Shown: positions 7,346 through 18,807 of the stretch, in pieces | Numbering within the stretch: the stretch's first letter is position 1 | How the letters are laid out: the number at the start of each line of letters is the position of its first letter | Assembly: GCA_949358305.1 (NCBI GenBank) | Contig: OX442315.1 | Span: 2,480,001 to 2,544,000 of the forward strand | DNA length: 64,000 bases | Source: Strigamia acuminata | Taxonomy: Eukaryota > Arthropoda > Chilopoda > Geophilomorpha > Linotaeniidae | Reading direction: 5' to 3' | Made by a program: the position numbers and the translations under genes | The notes under the pieces: generated by a model | The model's input: only the letters and a program-made list of their open reading frames with translations | The model's database searches: none | What the model was told of the DNA's origin: nothing

Positions 7346-9829
7346 ATGACGAAAAGTAATAAGAACCGAAAACCTTCGACCGCAAGCGCCCGAAAAGCCG
7401 CCATGGAAAAAGCCAAGGCAGCAGCCGAAGCGTTGGCCAGCCCGAAGTTAAATACGACGCCACCGGAACCCGTAGAAAGAAACCGAGTTACCAAGACGCC
7501 GAGCCACGTCGAGAAAACGGCCGTCGGCAAAACACCGATTGAAAAAACGCCGAAGAGTGTAGAGCCTAACCCACCGATAAACGATAACCAATCCGACAAA
7601 AGTCAAGACGGGTTTAGCCTATTTGACCAAGACGACGGAGCTCAGCACAATCGAGTAACCATTCAACACGGATATAATTCGACGCGATCCCAAATCAATC
7701 AATGTATAGAAGCTTATACAATCGCTCGGTTAGAAGGAATACCATTCGATGAAAATGGAGATCCCCTGGCCCAGATGGAAATAATACTTCGTCTAACCAG
7801 GGAACGAGCAGAAAAACGAGCTGCCAGACGGGGAAAAAAGAGCGTCAAACGACAAAAGACCGGTGGCCAAACAACCGACTCGTACGATTCGACCCAAACC
7901 GGTTCCGACGCAGACAACGAAAGCGAGGCCGATTCGATGACCTCGAAAGGAATTCACGTCCAGGGATGGGCCAGTATCATAGACGAGCCAGTCGAAATCC
8001 AGAACGAATTTTTGGAGGCTTTCCAACAAGACAATCGGAACAATCGAGGAAGACAGTCATGGGCATTCGCACAATCTTTCGCCGCTAAAGCTGGCCACAC
8101 CAGCCAAACGCCGAACGACCCGAATTCCGAAATGATACGATTAATTAATCAGCGTAATCAAATCCGGAATCAGCAAGGACAAGATAGGTTGGCAATGCCA
8201 AGCCTCGATGACATACGGACAGTTAAAGCTAACGTTGACGCAGCTAACGAAGCAGCAAAAGCCAAGATCAGGACCGCGAACGACGCCGATAAGGAAGCCG
8301 CGAAAGTCAATTCGCAACTATACGAAGGGAGAAAATCAACCGTATTAATAAAACAAAATAACGGGATCCTGAGCGGAACAGCCGTGAATGGGATCTTTCC
8401 CCCCGGAACACAGCTGACTGCGACTTCGCCGGCTTTAACTAATCAGAATTCCCCTCAACACCAGAATTCTTCGCAAAACCACCAATTCCTCCCTCAAAAC
8501 GGAAATATTTCACCGAGTTATGGGAGTCAGAGCCAATCCGACCCCATATTGGAAGAGCGATTACGAATGATAGAAAAACGCATACGTGCCGATTTACGGA
8601 CCGGTCGAAACCAAGACTTGGATGAACGAGACGAACGGAATGAAAACCTACTCCGAAAATATTCAGCCGACCGTTGGGCGCTAGATAACAAAGACCGAAA
8701 CATCAAGTGGCCCCAGCTGCGCCTGATGAAATTCAACGGTACGTGGAGGGCAGGAAATATATTTCTAAATGAGGTGGCACTCACCATCTCGAGACTCGGA
8801 GCCGAACCAGACGAAATGGTAGTTAAGGGACTACCAGAAATGCTGGTAGGAGAGGCGAGAGAATGGTACGTGGAGGCGAACTTGAAGTATTGGGAGCAAT
8901 TTGTGGTCGCTTTCAATACGCAATATGGCGAGACACAAAAAGAGATTAGACAACGAGTCAGTCTCATGCAGCAGGCGACCGGAGAAGAGCTACGAGCCTA
9001 TTTTCTACGAGCTAAAAGTCTGTTCAATGAACTATATACTCCGCTGGACGCTTACGCTCAACGACTAATTTTCGACAAAGGATTGAACGAGGCATCCAAA
9101 AAGGTGCTTCGCGACATGAACGCTCCAACAACCGACAGCTTCGAACAACTATTGAAATTTGTCGATAAACGTCACGAAGAAGTAAATGACCGGTACACGG
9201 ACGCTCTGACACCGGAAGAAAGAAAATTAGTCCAACTTCGCATACAGCGAATCCACGCCAGAAATAACGACGCAGGGCGATTAATCCGGTCACGAACGTT
9301 CCTAAACGGAGACATAGAAGCGGCCCCACCAAAGAAACCCAGCGACAAGTCGACTTCTAACCCGATACCGGCTCCAAAAGCTTACAGAGCCAGTACGAAC
9401 TCCGACGCAACTAATCTCGAAGAAGGGAGGGAGAGTGAAGAAAACAACTCCGAGCAAAACTCAGGAGGGGATACCAGCGATAGCCAACAAGAAGAAGAGA
9501 TTCTCCACGCTAACATGGGGAAAGAAATCGCCCCCAGCTACCGACCCCGAATGAAGACCGCGAATAAAACGGAGCACCACAACCCAAAAAGCGAAAAATC
9601 CTACGAGAAAAAAGAGTTCGTGAGACGACCGTACCCAAAAACAGATAACTCCACCACAAAACCTTGTAATTACTGTAACGAGGTGGGACACTGGAGAAGA
9701 GATTGCCCAAAACGAAAGAAGAGGAAGGAAGAGAAGGAAGCCGCCAAAAACGACGCATTGTTAGAAAAGCTAACAGCCAAATTCAAAGAACTGACAAAAA
9801 ACTGGTTAAAGCAGACAGAGAAAAAATAA
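7346..9829 (+). CDS. gag: Gag of element A
   Basis: 827 aa from the ATG at 7346, the first in frame after the primer site. Residues ~1-450 form a long, charged, low-complexity extension. A retrotransposon gag core follows at ~455-620 (motifs LMKFNGTWRAGN, GEAREWYVEANLKYWEQF, YGETQKEIRQRV). A single CCHC zinc knuckle, CNYCNEVGHWRRDC, lies near residue 773. The tail is Lys/Glu rich. It should assemble particles and bind genomic RNA. The frame ends in TAA at 9827-9829; pol overlaps it in the -1 frame with a slippery heptamer at 9796-9802. Gag is intact. Confidence 0.93.
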   Translation: MTKSNKNRKPSTASARKAAMEKAKAAAEALASPKLNTTPPEPVERNRVTKTPSHVEKTAVGKTPIEKTPKSVEPNPPINDNQSDKSQDGFSLFDQDDGAQHNRVTIQHGYNSTRSQINQCIEAYTIARLEGIPFDENGDPLAQMEIILRLTRERAEKRAARRGKKSVKRQKTGGQTTDSYDSTQTGSDADNESEADSMTSKGIHVQGWASIIDEPVEIQNEFLEAFQQDNRNNRGRQSWAFAQSFAAKAGHTSQTPNDPNSEMIRLINQRNQIRNQQGQDRLAMPSLDDIRTVKANVDAANEAAKAKIRTANDADKEAAKVNSQLYEGRKSTVLIKQNNGILSGTAVNGIFPPGTQLTATSPALTNQNSPQHQNSSQNHQFLPQNGNISPSYGSQSQSDPILEERLRMIEKRIRADLRTGRNQDLDERDERNENLLRKYSADRWALDNKDRNIKWPQLRLMKFNGTWRAGNIFLNEVALTISRLGAEPDEMVVKGLPEMLVGEAREWYVEANLKYWEQFVVAFNTQYGETQKEIRQRVSLMQQATGEELRAYFLRAKSLFNELYTPLDAYAQRLIFDKGLNEASKKVLRDMNAPTTDSFEQLLKFVDKRHEEVNDRYTDALTPEERKLVQLRIQRIHARNNDAGRLIRSRTFLNGDIEAAPPKKPSDKSTSNPIPAPKAYRASTNSDATNLEEGRESEENNSEQNSGGDTSDSQQEEEILHANMGKEIAPSYRPRMKTANKTEHHNPKSEKSYEKKEFVRRPYPKTDNSTTKPCNYCNEVGHWRRDCPKRKKRKEEKEAAKNDALLEKLTAKFKELTKNWLKQTEKK
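9796..9802 (+). promoter_or_regulatory. -1 frameshift slippery site, element A
   Basis: A AAA AAC in the gag frame (codons ACA AAA AAC), 25 nt before the gag stop. This is a canonical -1 heptamer, and the pol frame is -1 to gag and open across it. Confidence 0.75.
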
Positions 9830-12800
9830 TAAATCTGTCTGCACGCCCGGAAGACCAAACCCCAAAATTTACCACGAATACGACAATTAACCAGGCAATT
9901 AACGAAGTAATTACGGAAGAAGTAGTCAAATTAAAACTCAAATTAAAAGAGAAAAAATCGAAAGAAATTGAAACAAATAATAAAGAAATTAGCGACTCAA
10001 GTTCGGAAGACGAATTAAAAGCCAAATGGATAAACACCAATTGGTTAGAAAAACAAATAAAAGAATTACAGAAAAAGGTCGTTTATTTCACTACGGCTTA
10101 CTTCACCACAGAAAAACGCGAATATAGTGGCCCAACCACTAATACGGCGGACGGCGAAAAAATAGCCGAAACATTCCAAGAATTACCTCACGCCTACGAG
10201 GAGGCCCCACCTCGAAAGAAACGCATTTTACATTGTAATTTGGCTAAAGAGCGGAAGGACTCACTCGCAATGTTAACAATCAAGTTTAACGACAAAAAAT
10301 TCATCGGTTTGTTGGATTCGGGAGCCGACCGGTAATTTATCTCTTCAGATCTATACGAGTCGTTGGACAAAAAACAACGCGACAAACTACGGGGAATAAG
10401 CGAAAATGTGGCCGTAAAAACCGCTGCTGGAGAAGTGCGTCCAGTAGGGGTACTGACAACAAAAGTCATATGGGAGGGAGGCGTAATAACCCATCCTTTC
10501 ATCGTTTTACCAACCTACGACACGGTCCTACTCTTGGGTATGGACATCATGGCCATAATGGAGATCCAGCCCAACCCCATAACGAGGTCCTGGAACTATA
10601 TCGATAAACGCGAGGACCCCCGACTAATGACAGTACCTACCGAACTCCTAGATTCAAACGACGAAGAGGACGAATGGAAAGGCGGAAATTTGAAGCAATT
10701 CGTACAAGATTACGATTTCAAATCTTTTAACGCCCGACTCCAAGAAGGAAATTTGGCTCACAATTTGGCCATGGACGCGAACCTAGGAGAAACCCAGACT
10801 AAATTACTTGAAGAAATGCTACAAAAACATCGAAAAATCCTGACTAAAGAACCGGGAAAGACAAATTACGTAAAACACGAAATAGAATTAAGTACGGATA
10901 AGCCAGTACGAGTTCCATTCAAGGGCATGAACCCCCAAAAACGCGAAATCGTCAAGACGATCTGTCAAGACTTACTGGACAAGGGGATAGTGTCCGAGGC
11001 ATTAGGAGAATATGCGATGAGAATCGTGCTCGTCATGCGTGCAGGATCGGAACCCAGACTGTGTATCGATTATCGACCTCTAAACGCCATTACCGTTATC
11101 GACCCCGTCCAGATGCCATCAATCGAAGCTATTCTTCGAGAATTAGCCCCATTTAATTGGGTAACAACGATGGATCTGTCGAAAAGATATTGGCAGGTCG
11201 AACTCCGTGCAGAAGACAAAGAAAAAACCGCTTTCTGGTCCCCGATGGGCAGATTAATGTTTAATGTCATGCCATTTGGCCTAGTAAATGCCCCGGCAAC
11301 ATTTCAACGATTAATCGAGAAGGTTTTGGGCGACGCGCTACATAAATACGCCTGGGCTTACCTGGACGATATTATTATTGTTTCCCAGACTTTTGACGAA
11401 CACATCAGACATATCGACGAAGTAATACGTCGTTTAGCAAAGGCCGGACTCCACATACACCCCGGAAAGAGCCAGTTTTGCCGAAAAGAACTTGCGTTTC
11501 TTGGATACAAAGTTGGAGTCAATGGCTTATCCATAGACCCAAAGAAAGTACGAGCAATCACCGATTTTCCAGCACCTACGGACGTGAAAGGGGTACAACG
11601 TTTTTTAGGAATGGTAAATTTCTTCGGCCGACTCCTGCCACATTTAGCGGAAGTCGCGGCCCCAATCACCGATCTTTTAAAGACTGTCCAGAAAATAAAT
11701 CCAAAGGAGGACCCGCCGACAGACCCCGAAATCAAATTTAAATGGACCAGTCAGTGCGAAGCAGCGTTTGACAAAATCAAACAAATGCTAATCGACACCA
11801 AAACCATCCCTCTTCCCGACTTGAATCGCGAATTTATCTTACATACGGATGCAAGTAAAATCGGATTGGGGGCTGCGTTGATGCAAATGCACGAAATCGA
11901 CGGCATACACCAAGAAGTACCCACGATCTTTATCAGCCGGAAAATTCAAGCCGCCGAGAAAAATTACTCAGCGACAGAGCTCGAATGCTTAGCAATCGTA
12001 TGGGCAGTTCGTAAATTCAGGCCCTACCTCGAGTTTACAAAATTTACCGTCCAGACCGACCATCAGGCATTAAGGTGGTTCATGGGCCTTAAAGAACCTT
12101 CGGGCCGGATGGCTCGATGGCAATTAGAGCTCATGGCTTACGACTTACAAATCGAGTACAAGCCAGGGAAGTACAACACAGTTGCCGACGCGCTCTCAAG
12201 AGCTCCGGCCTCAGAACCCGACGAGCCAGACGATGACGGTGACGACGATTCTCGGATAACTTACTGTCCCACCCCGATCAGGAAGTGGGAATTCCGAAAA
12301 CAGAACGAACTACCAAGAGAGAAATTGGAATCTTCCAACGAAAAATACGTCGGATATTGGATGAGGGCGTATCAGTCGGCAAAAGACGCCAGACCAAATT
12401 ACGACCTGACTATCGAACCCAGAGTCTCAGATAAATTTGTACGAGCCTTCGTTTCACATGTGAGTAAAGGCACGAACTGTGTCCCGCCTACTCGCGAGGA
12501 GCTCATTGAAGCTCAGAAGAACGACACTGCTTTCTGCAAAAGGTTCTACGACTATTTAACTAACGAGACTTTCCCGAGTGACGTCTATAGTGAGGAACAC
12601 CGGGAAGAATTTAAGATCAAAGCATCCGCTTATCTGATAGACGATGGCCTACTTTTAAAGTACCATCCGAACTTTCGGGACGACTTGACAGAGTCAGGGA
12701 GTTCAATTAAAGTCGTAATTCCGAGAAAAGTTCGAACACAAAGTCTGTGGATGGTACACGGCCACCCTCTAGCCGGACACGCCGGCGTGGCAAGGACTCT

Positions 12801-14130
12801 CTATCGAGCCAGTCAACTGTACTATTGGCCCGAAATGAGAAGGGACATCGTACGATTCATACGACACTGTCCACGATGCCAAGCCTGCAAGCCTCGGAAT
12901 AAGGCTAACTACGAGAATTTATCACTTGGACCGTTCGCCCCCTTTGATTGTTGGAGCGTAGACCTTATGGGTCCTAAGATAACAAGTGCAAATAGCCACA
13001 AATACATACTCGTGATCATGGATGTCGCAACAGGATGGCCAGAGTTGTATCCGATGGCCCACCCGACTAAGCAGAAAATAATCCAGTGCCTCTACGAAGT
13101 CGCGTTACATTTTGGCTTCCCGCGGAAATTAATTTCCGATAATGGCCCACAATTCGCATCAAGGTTATACAAGGATTTCTGCAATCAATTCGACATTCAA
13201 CCATCATTTACTTCAACGTATAACCCACGGGCTAATCCCGTGGAGCGACTCAACCGCGACATAAAATATGCGCTTGCTATTTTCACAGACGTACATTCCA
13301 AGTGGGACGAGTTCCTTAAAGAAATAGCATTTAGCATCCGAACGACCATTTTGAGAAACCGCGGCTTTTCCCCGGCTTATCTCAACTTCGCTCGAGAGCT
13401 ACGAGTGCCCTGGGATCCACGCATCCCAGAAGGAATTCGAAAAGTCAATCCAAAAAATCCTCACATTTACGTACATCAACTAGAACAAGCAATTTCGGCA
13501 ACCTACCAACATATGATGTCACATGTGTTTGACATGCGCGAACGAGTGAAAAAGTCTGAAAAGAACACACAATTTTGTAATTTCAAAATCAACGATCTCG
13601 TATGGAAGGACACTCACATTTTATCCAGTGCAGATAAAGGGATTCATGCCGGCTTAGCCGACAAACGAGACGGCCCATACGTAATTACCAAGGCCCACGG
13701 CGGGAACGCATTTTCTCTGCAACGTTTGGCCGATAATGTAAATTTTCGATCAATCCACGCTCGAGAACTGACGCCTTACTTGCCGGAATTTCCACAAGAA
13801 GAATGGGCCGAGGACCAAACGCAGCCATCTCCATCGCCCACAATACGAGATATGTTCGACGACATCGCCACTGTTTCAGACTTGAACGAAAATACGACTC
13901 ACGCAACTCCAGACAGCGCCGAACTAACTAGCGCCCCAGATGGAAATTTAGGAGGGGAGGAAGCAGCAGTTAACGAAGAAACTCCTAAAACTCCTGAAAA
14001 AGAAAAAGAGATTACTAAAAGATCCACACGATCGAGAAGTAAAATACCGAAACCTATAATACGACAAAGTACAAGAAAAAAGGTACCAAACCCGTTTATA
14101 AAGGACGGTAAAATCGCCGGGAGGACATGA
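9802..14130 (+). pseudogene. pol: Pol of element A, interrupted by a stop in protease
   Basis: The -1 frame from the slippery site codes protease, reverse transcriptase, RNase H and integrase. The protease motif LLDSGADR is followed at once by TAA (10333-10335), where element B has a Ser codon; one base change explains it. The frame then stays open to 14130. RT motifs: LCIDYRPLNA, TTMDLSKRYWQ and YLDD (about 11359). RNase H: HTDASKIGLG. Integrase: HHCC zinc finger (~12764-12890) and the D,D,E residues in WSVDLMGP, ISDNGPQF and PVERLNRD; then a GPY/F-type module (KRDGPYV, ~13666). Without readthrough no functional Pol is made, so this copy depends on others or is dead. Confidence 0.9.
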
Positions 14131-14382
14131 TAAAGCAACAAAATCCAAAATGGTTGGCATAACCAATCAAAAGCGACAAAACAATATGACGTAATTACCC
14201 CGACCTCCTAGGGACAAAAACAATCACAAGGAGACTCCAACAATCAACTACGTATTACATACGAAAGCCAATCAAGATACTTAACCTCGACTACCCTTTC
14301 AACTTTGCACTCCGCGTTCTGTCACGACGACAACAGGTGCTTGACAAAAAAAAAAAAATCGCAACCAACAAATTAAATCAAA

Positions 14383-17307
14383 ATGCGAAGAAACTGGAAG
14401 CAATCACCCGACAACGAAGAGGAAGAAATGGATCGAGACCCAAGCGAAGACGAATGGAACGATCCCGCAAAATGGGACGAGGTCGAACCGGAAGAAAATC
14501 GGGAAAAGCCCGATAGTAACGAAAAGGTAAAAAATTAACAAAGAATTTAATTCGCGGCTAAACCACGAAAAACACGTGAAACAATATTCATAAAAGAAAA
14601 CATCTTTATGTCAACAAACGAAAAATTACACGAGCCATTATTTAAAATTCAACACGTGTAAAAAGCACATGGTCGACCGTGGCGCCATCTTGAATCCAAA
14701 TTCGGAATTTAACAAAAATCTAATTTTTATGTATTCATTCCTCAGCCGGAACACCAACTTACGTGGGGACCCATCGATCCGCAAAACGTGTCTTCGGGTA
14801 CACTCTGGAGAAGCGAAATTCCGACCCCATTTCGAAGAGCGTTAGAGGACGACGTCGACACCGGACCATGGAAAATTCGGCTCACTTCATCCCGAGCCCG
14901 ATCGCGATTTTGGGCAAGTCAGGAGACCCTGATACACTACTTCCCAGAAAAGATGCGCGACGCACTGAGGACTGAAATTCCAGAACGCGACGACGCACCA
15001 GCACCACTCCCAAACAAGTTTTTGGAAAAGGACTATCCAAGCGAGCCCGAAGAGTGGGCTGTCCTCGAGAAGTGGCAAAACGCCGCTACAGACGAAGAGC
15101 GCCGACAAATACACAGAGACTATTACAACGAAGTCAGACAGACGGCGTATCGAGATCTCTTCAAAATACTGAAACCAGCAGGGTATTCGACAGATGAGAT
15201 AAAAACTTGGTTAAGCCAGGTTCGAGGAGAAAGACCAGACGTTCCCAACTGGCGACCCGAACACGGATTTATCACCTCACAGAAAGCAATGCACCAGCTC
15301 CACTACCTGGGCATCTTTGGGCGCAAGCGACAGAAAGCGGAGAAGCGACTCTCGAGCGAGTTGTTAAATAACGCACACGACAACAAGCGACGACGCCTGG
15401 ATCAGCCAAGCACGTCGTACAACACGCAAGATCGATCGCAGTCACATCCTCGAGTTTATTACCGACACGCTCGAGAACCCTCACCGCGACGAGAACCCAG
15501 AGTCGAGAGACCACGAGAAGTTGAGACATACCGCTACTCCAGAAATCGACCGAACCAACGCGGATGCCTCAGGTTATCAAGGCCACGAGCGGAAACATGG
15601 GGACGCTTTGAGAGATCACGTGAAGTCGATGAGGTAGAGACTTTGCAAGTGGAAGTTCGACAAGAAGTGCCGATAACGATCGAACACGAACAATCGGTAG
15701 AGCCGATGATCGTACCCGAACAAGAAAAACTTTACACCGAAGCCGATATGGTAGCAGCCGTCCTGAAAGTCAAGAACGAACAGGCGAAACCCGTCTATCG
15801 GCCGACCAAATCAATCGAGATGAGTGTAACGTCGGTACCAAGCGCATTCATCAAGGCGCCAGCAAAACCAGTTAGTAGCGTACCTTCTAGTCTGCCCAGC
15901 GCATTCCGAAAGACTGTGATTATCGGAACCCCGACATCGCTGAGTCCCTTTGAACAACTCAAACGACGACAAGATCGTTTTGGACCCATTTTCCCGGCCG
16001 TACCGGAAGAAACGCGAAGCGAAATTTCCACGTCGAGAACGCCGATTGTTTGGGATGAGCCCGAACCCGACATTCAACGAGTTTTAATTAATTCAAAGCA
16101 AGTGGCCGTAGCTAAAGCCGATAAGAACGACCAAACGCCTTCAAAACCAACTTCCAATAACCAGTCTTCGGAGGTTCGAGCCACGGTCCAGTTCGACCCA
16201 ACGCCATACGATTTACAGTCGTTTCTCGACACAACCACGATCGAACAAGCGAAAGAGATGGTGTCCGATGTTGACGAATATCAAGCCAGGACCATGCAGA
16301 TTGCGATAACAAACATCCAAAGTGCGGCCATCGAGTTCATCAAGAGCCCTGGACGAGATCATCCGTCACGAACAGCGCGCACAACGGTCGTACTCACGGA
16401 CATGATGTCGCTCGTATTGGCCGCGTCCACATTTAGAAACGCCCGTGTAGCGTTGGCAGCCTGGGCAGTCGTCGCACATGAAAGCTTTCTGTTGCCTCCC
16501 GCTCTCATCGAACGATGGCTAAAGTTAGTCCCTTCCTGTATCCAGGTTCGCGCGCAGTTAGTTGCAGAGGACGTCGACCCGGAGCAATCATATCAAGCGG
16601 TCCGAACTGTGGCTTTACCACAGAGCGAACCAGTCGTATTAATCAACGAACCTCTTCCCGAGACTGCGGCGAGCCAGACAACCCCGACGGCCACTCCAGC
16701 GGAGACGATCAGGTTCCCCGAGGGACTAGTCCCGATCGAGGGCGCGAAAGCAGTCGTCCGAAAGACGAAAACAAAACCGAAGATCCTGCGGCCCAAGAAA
16801 AAGATAGAGCCAAAGCCGTTACCTCCGATCGATGCACATCTGAAGACGTATTATCCGAGCTTGACAATGACCAGGGGAACGAAGGACAAAATTAAGAAAT
16901 CAAGTGATCATGGTCATTCGCTTTATGTGTGGATGGAACGAACTCTCGAAGCGGGTCCGGGCGTCGATTTCATTCAGCACCAACGCCTGTTACGCGCCCA
17001 CCGTGCCCCAAAGACTCCAGCCGAGGCCCAGAAGATCCACCACACGAATCAGGGCCTAGCTCCTTTCCTTTCACGCATTTGGATTCACGAACGAGTTGGC
17101 GCAGCGTACGAGCCGGTTGGCGGTCACGACCGATATTTTATTGGAGAGTTCGAGGACCCAAGCGATCGCTCGTCACGCCTGACTTCTACTCCGCCGCTCA
17201 CTAAACCAGCAACTTCGGAGATGGCTGAACCACCTGCAACCGAAGAATTACCTCCACCTCCGCCTCCGGACGTTCCCCAGGGATCATCGGAGAAAGAAAC
17301 GAACTAA
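14383..17307 (+). CDS. Spliced third ORF of element A, env position
   Basis: Two exons, 14383-14526 and 14746-17307, joined at AAG|GTAAAA and TTCCTCAG|CC; the frame is kept and the product is 901 aa. Exon 1 is acidic (MRRNWKQSPDNEEEEMDRD). Exon 2 has an N-terminal module shared with B (TWG, then SQKAMHQLHYLGIFGRK), an Arg-rich part, a middle helical part, and a conserved C-terminal module (QRLLRAHRAPKTPAEAQ, YEPVGGHDRYFIGEFEDP), ending in a Pro-rich tail (PPPPPPDVP). I see no signal peptide, fusion peptide or membrane segment, so it does not look like an envelope protein. I do not recognise the family. Probably translated from a subgenomic spliced RNA. Intact. Confidence 0.8.
14527..14745 (+). 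other. Intron in the third ORF of element A
   Basis: 219 bp, donor GTAAAA, acceptor preceded by CATTCCTCAG. The predicted position (phase 0, after an acidic first exon) is the same in element B, where the intron is 779 bp. Confidence 0.75.
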
Positions 17308-17370
17308 ATCCAACTTTGAGTTTTTCGCAATGTTTGTTATTTTATTGTAAATCCCCCGACAACATTGCTG

Positions 17371-17381
17371 AGGAGGGGACG
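17371..17381 (+). other. Polypurine tract of element A
   Basis: AGGAGGGGACG directly before the 3' LTR; start point for plus-strand synthesis. Confidence 0.75.
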
Positions 17382-17994
17382 TGTGGTGACCACGAGGTCA
17401 CAAAAGTGTTTTAATTAATCATAACCTAATAAATAGTAATTTTAATATTGATAGTAAAATGATTGTCAGATTATTGCGGGAAAACTAGCTATACTAGTTT
17501 TACCGTTTCTGCGGGACTGACGCGACGACGTCATGAATTTGCATAATTCTCCGAATTTATGCAAATACGTCATTTCCGGTCCAGCCTGTATTTAAACCCG
17601 TGGCTGACCGGAAACCCCCACTTTATAGATACCAGAGCAACATTAGCATCACCACCTCACCGTCAGGCCGTTTTACCGGATTGATAGAGGATCGATGCCC
17701 GTTGCCAATTACATCTATAAATCAGAAGTCACAGATATTATCGTAGCAATACTACGATTGTAATATCTCCCGAAGCGAAGCGTTTGCGAACACGTGTTTC
17801 GCCAGACGCCATTACCCTAGACAACAACAGAAGCCACGTGTAAGACTGCCGTGCAGCAACAAATCGTATCCGCCGACAAGGATCCGAGACCACAGCATTG
17901 TTAAGTATATTTGTATTATATTACAAGTGTGAAATAAAAGGTTATTATTGTAAGATATTGTGTAAGTTTATTTACCGGAACCAAGGTTACGACA
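17382..17994 (+). repeat. 3' LTR of element A
   Basis: 613 bp, identical to the 5' LTR except for one base near its start. Confidence 0.95.
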
Positions 17995-18807
17995 CACACA
18001 GTCTGGGTTTAGTAAACTTTAGCTTATTGCCATGATTGTCTAGGGGTTGTGTGTCTAGGGGTTGTGTGTCTAGGGGTTGTGTGTTGCCTAGGTTGTTGGG
18101 ATGCCAATCGGAATCTTCTGTTCCCATTGGCTGAAATGGGAATGCAGCTTTGACGGTTTGCCACAGAGCTGGTGAAGATCATAATGATAATGTTGCCAGT
18201 GCCGACTGGTGGCGGCCAGTTGGTCACAAGTATACAGGACTATGGTGGCCCAGAAGAGTCATCGTAATTTTTTCAGAAATAGAAAAATATACACATGGCC
18301 TATTTTGGTACATTTTGATGTCATCTCGTATCATGTCTCGGCGACGTGATTGTGCTTCCTCTGGCGGGTCCAAGCCAATCTGATTGTCCATATTCTCCAA
18401 CAGATGCTTCGCCCAAAAGTATTCGCGGCACATAAAAGTCTGAGCCCTTGATCTGACTTTCATGACAGCGACTTTGAATTTGGCTGGAAAAACTAAAACC
18501 AGGCGTAAACCAAAACAATTCCAGCGTTTTTTTTTTTAAAAATTATGATGGGTCTTTTGGGACACCATACAGGACACTGGGGTTGTAGTGCCAAAAATTT
18601 CTTGAACCTAGATCATTGGATTACAGATTACGCTCATATAAAATTTTTCATGATTCAATGTATTACCAAGGCCATGATTTATGTTGAATATTTACCACTG
18701 GGTTTAATTTAACAAGAGAGATTACAGAGACGAGACACATGAAACTTGATCAATATTTTGGTTTTAAAAAAAATCTTCAAAAGGCCAATTTGAATATTGT
18801 TACGAAA
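17995..18807. other. Continuation of the gene 1 flank; spacer before gene 2
   Basis: From 17995 to about 18210 the sequence can be aligned to the reverse complement of about 35600-36045 beside gene 3, with a large gap. It includes a triplicated TCTAGGGGTTGTGTG (about 18039-18082). Past 18240 I recognise nothing except the conserved upstream motif near 18724. Confidence 0.6.

Larger units (their letters stand above)
6647..17994 (+). mobile_element. Ty3/Gypsy element A, full length
   Basis: An 11.35-kb element with two 613-bp LTRs that differ at one base, so the insertion is young. Flanks are CACA on both sides (6643-6646 and 17995-17998); the related flank of gene 3 supports this as the uninterrupted sequence. 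Order: LTR, tRNA-Pro-like primer site, gag, pol in the -1 frame, a spliced third ORF, polypurine tract, LTR. A stop codon just after the protease active site breaks pol. Confidence 0.95.

Noticed and set aside
14788-17307. Third ORF of element A as a retroviral envelope
   Set aside because: No signal peptide, cleavage site, fusion peptide or transmembrane anchor can be seen.
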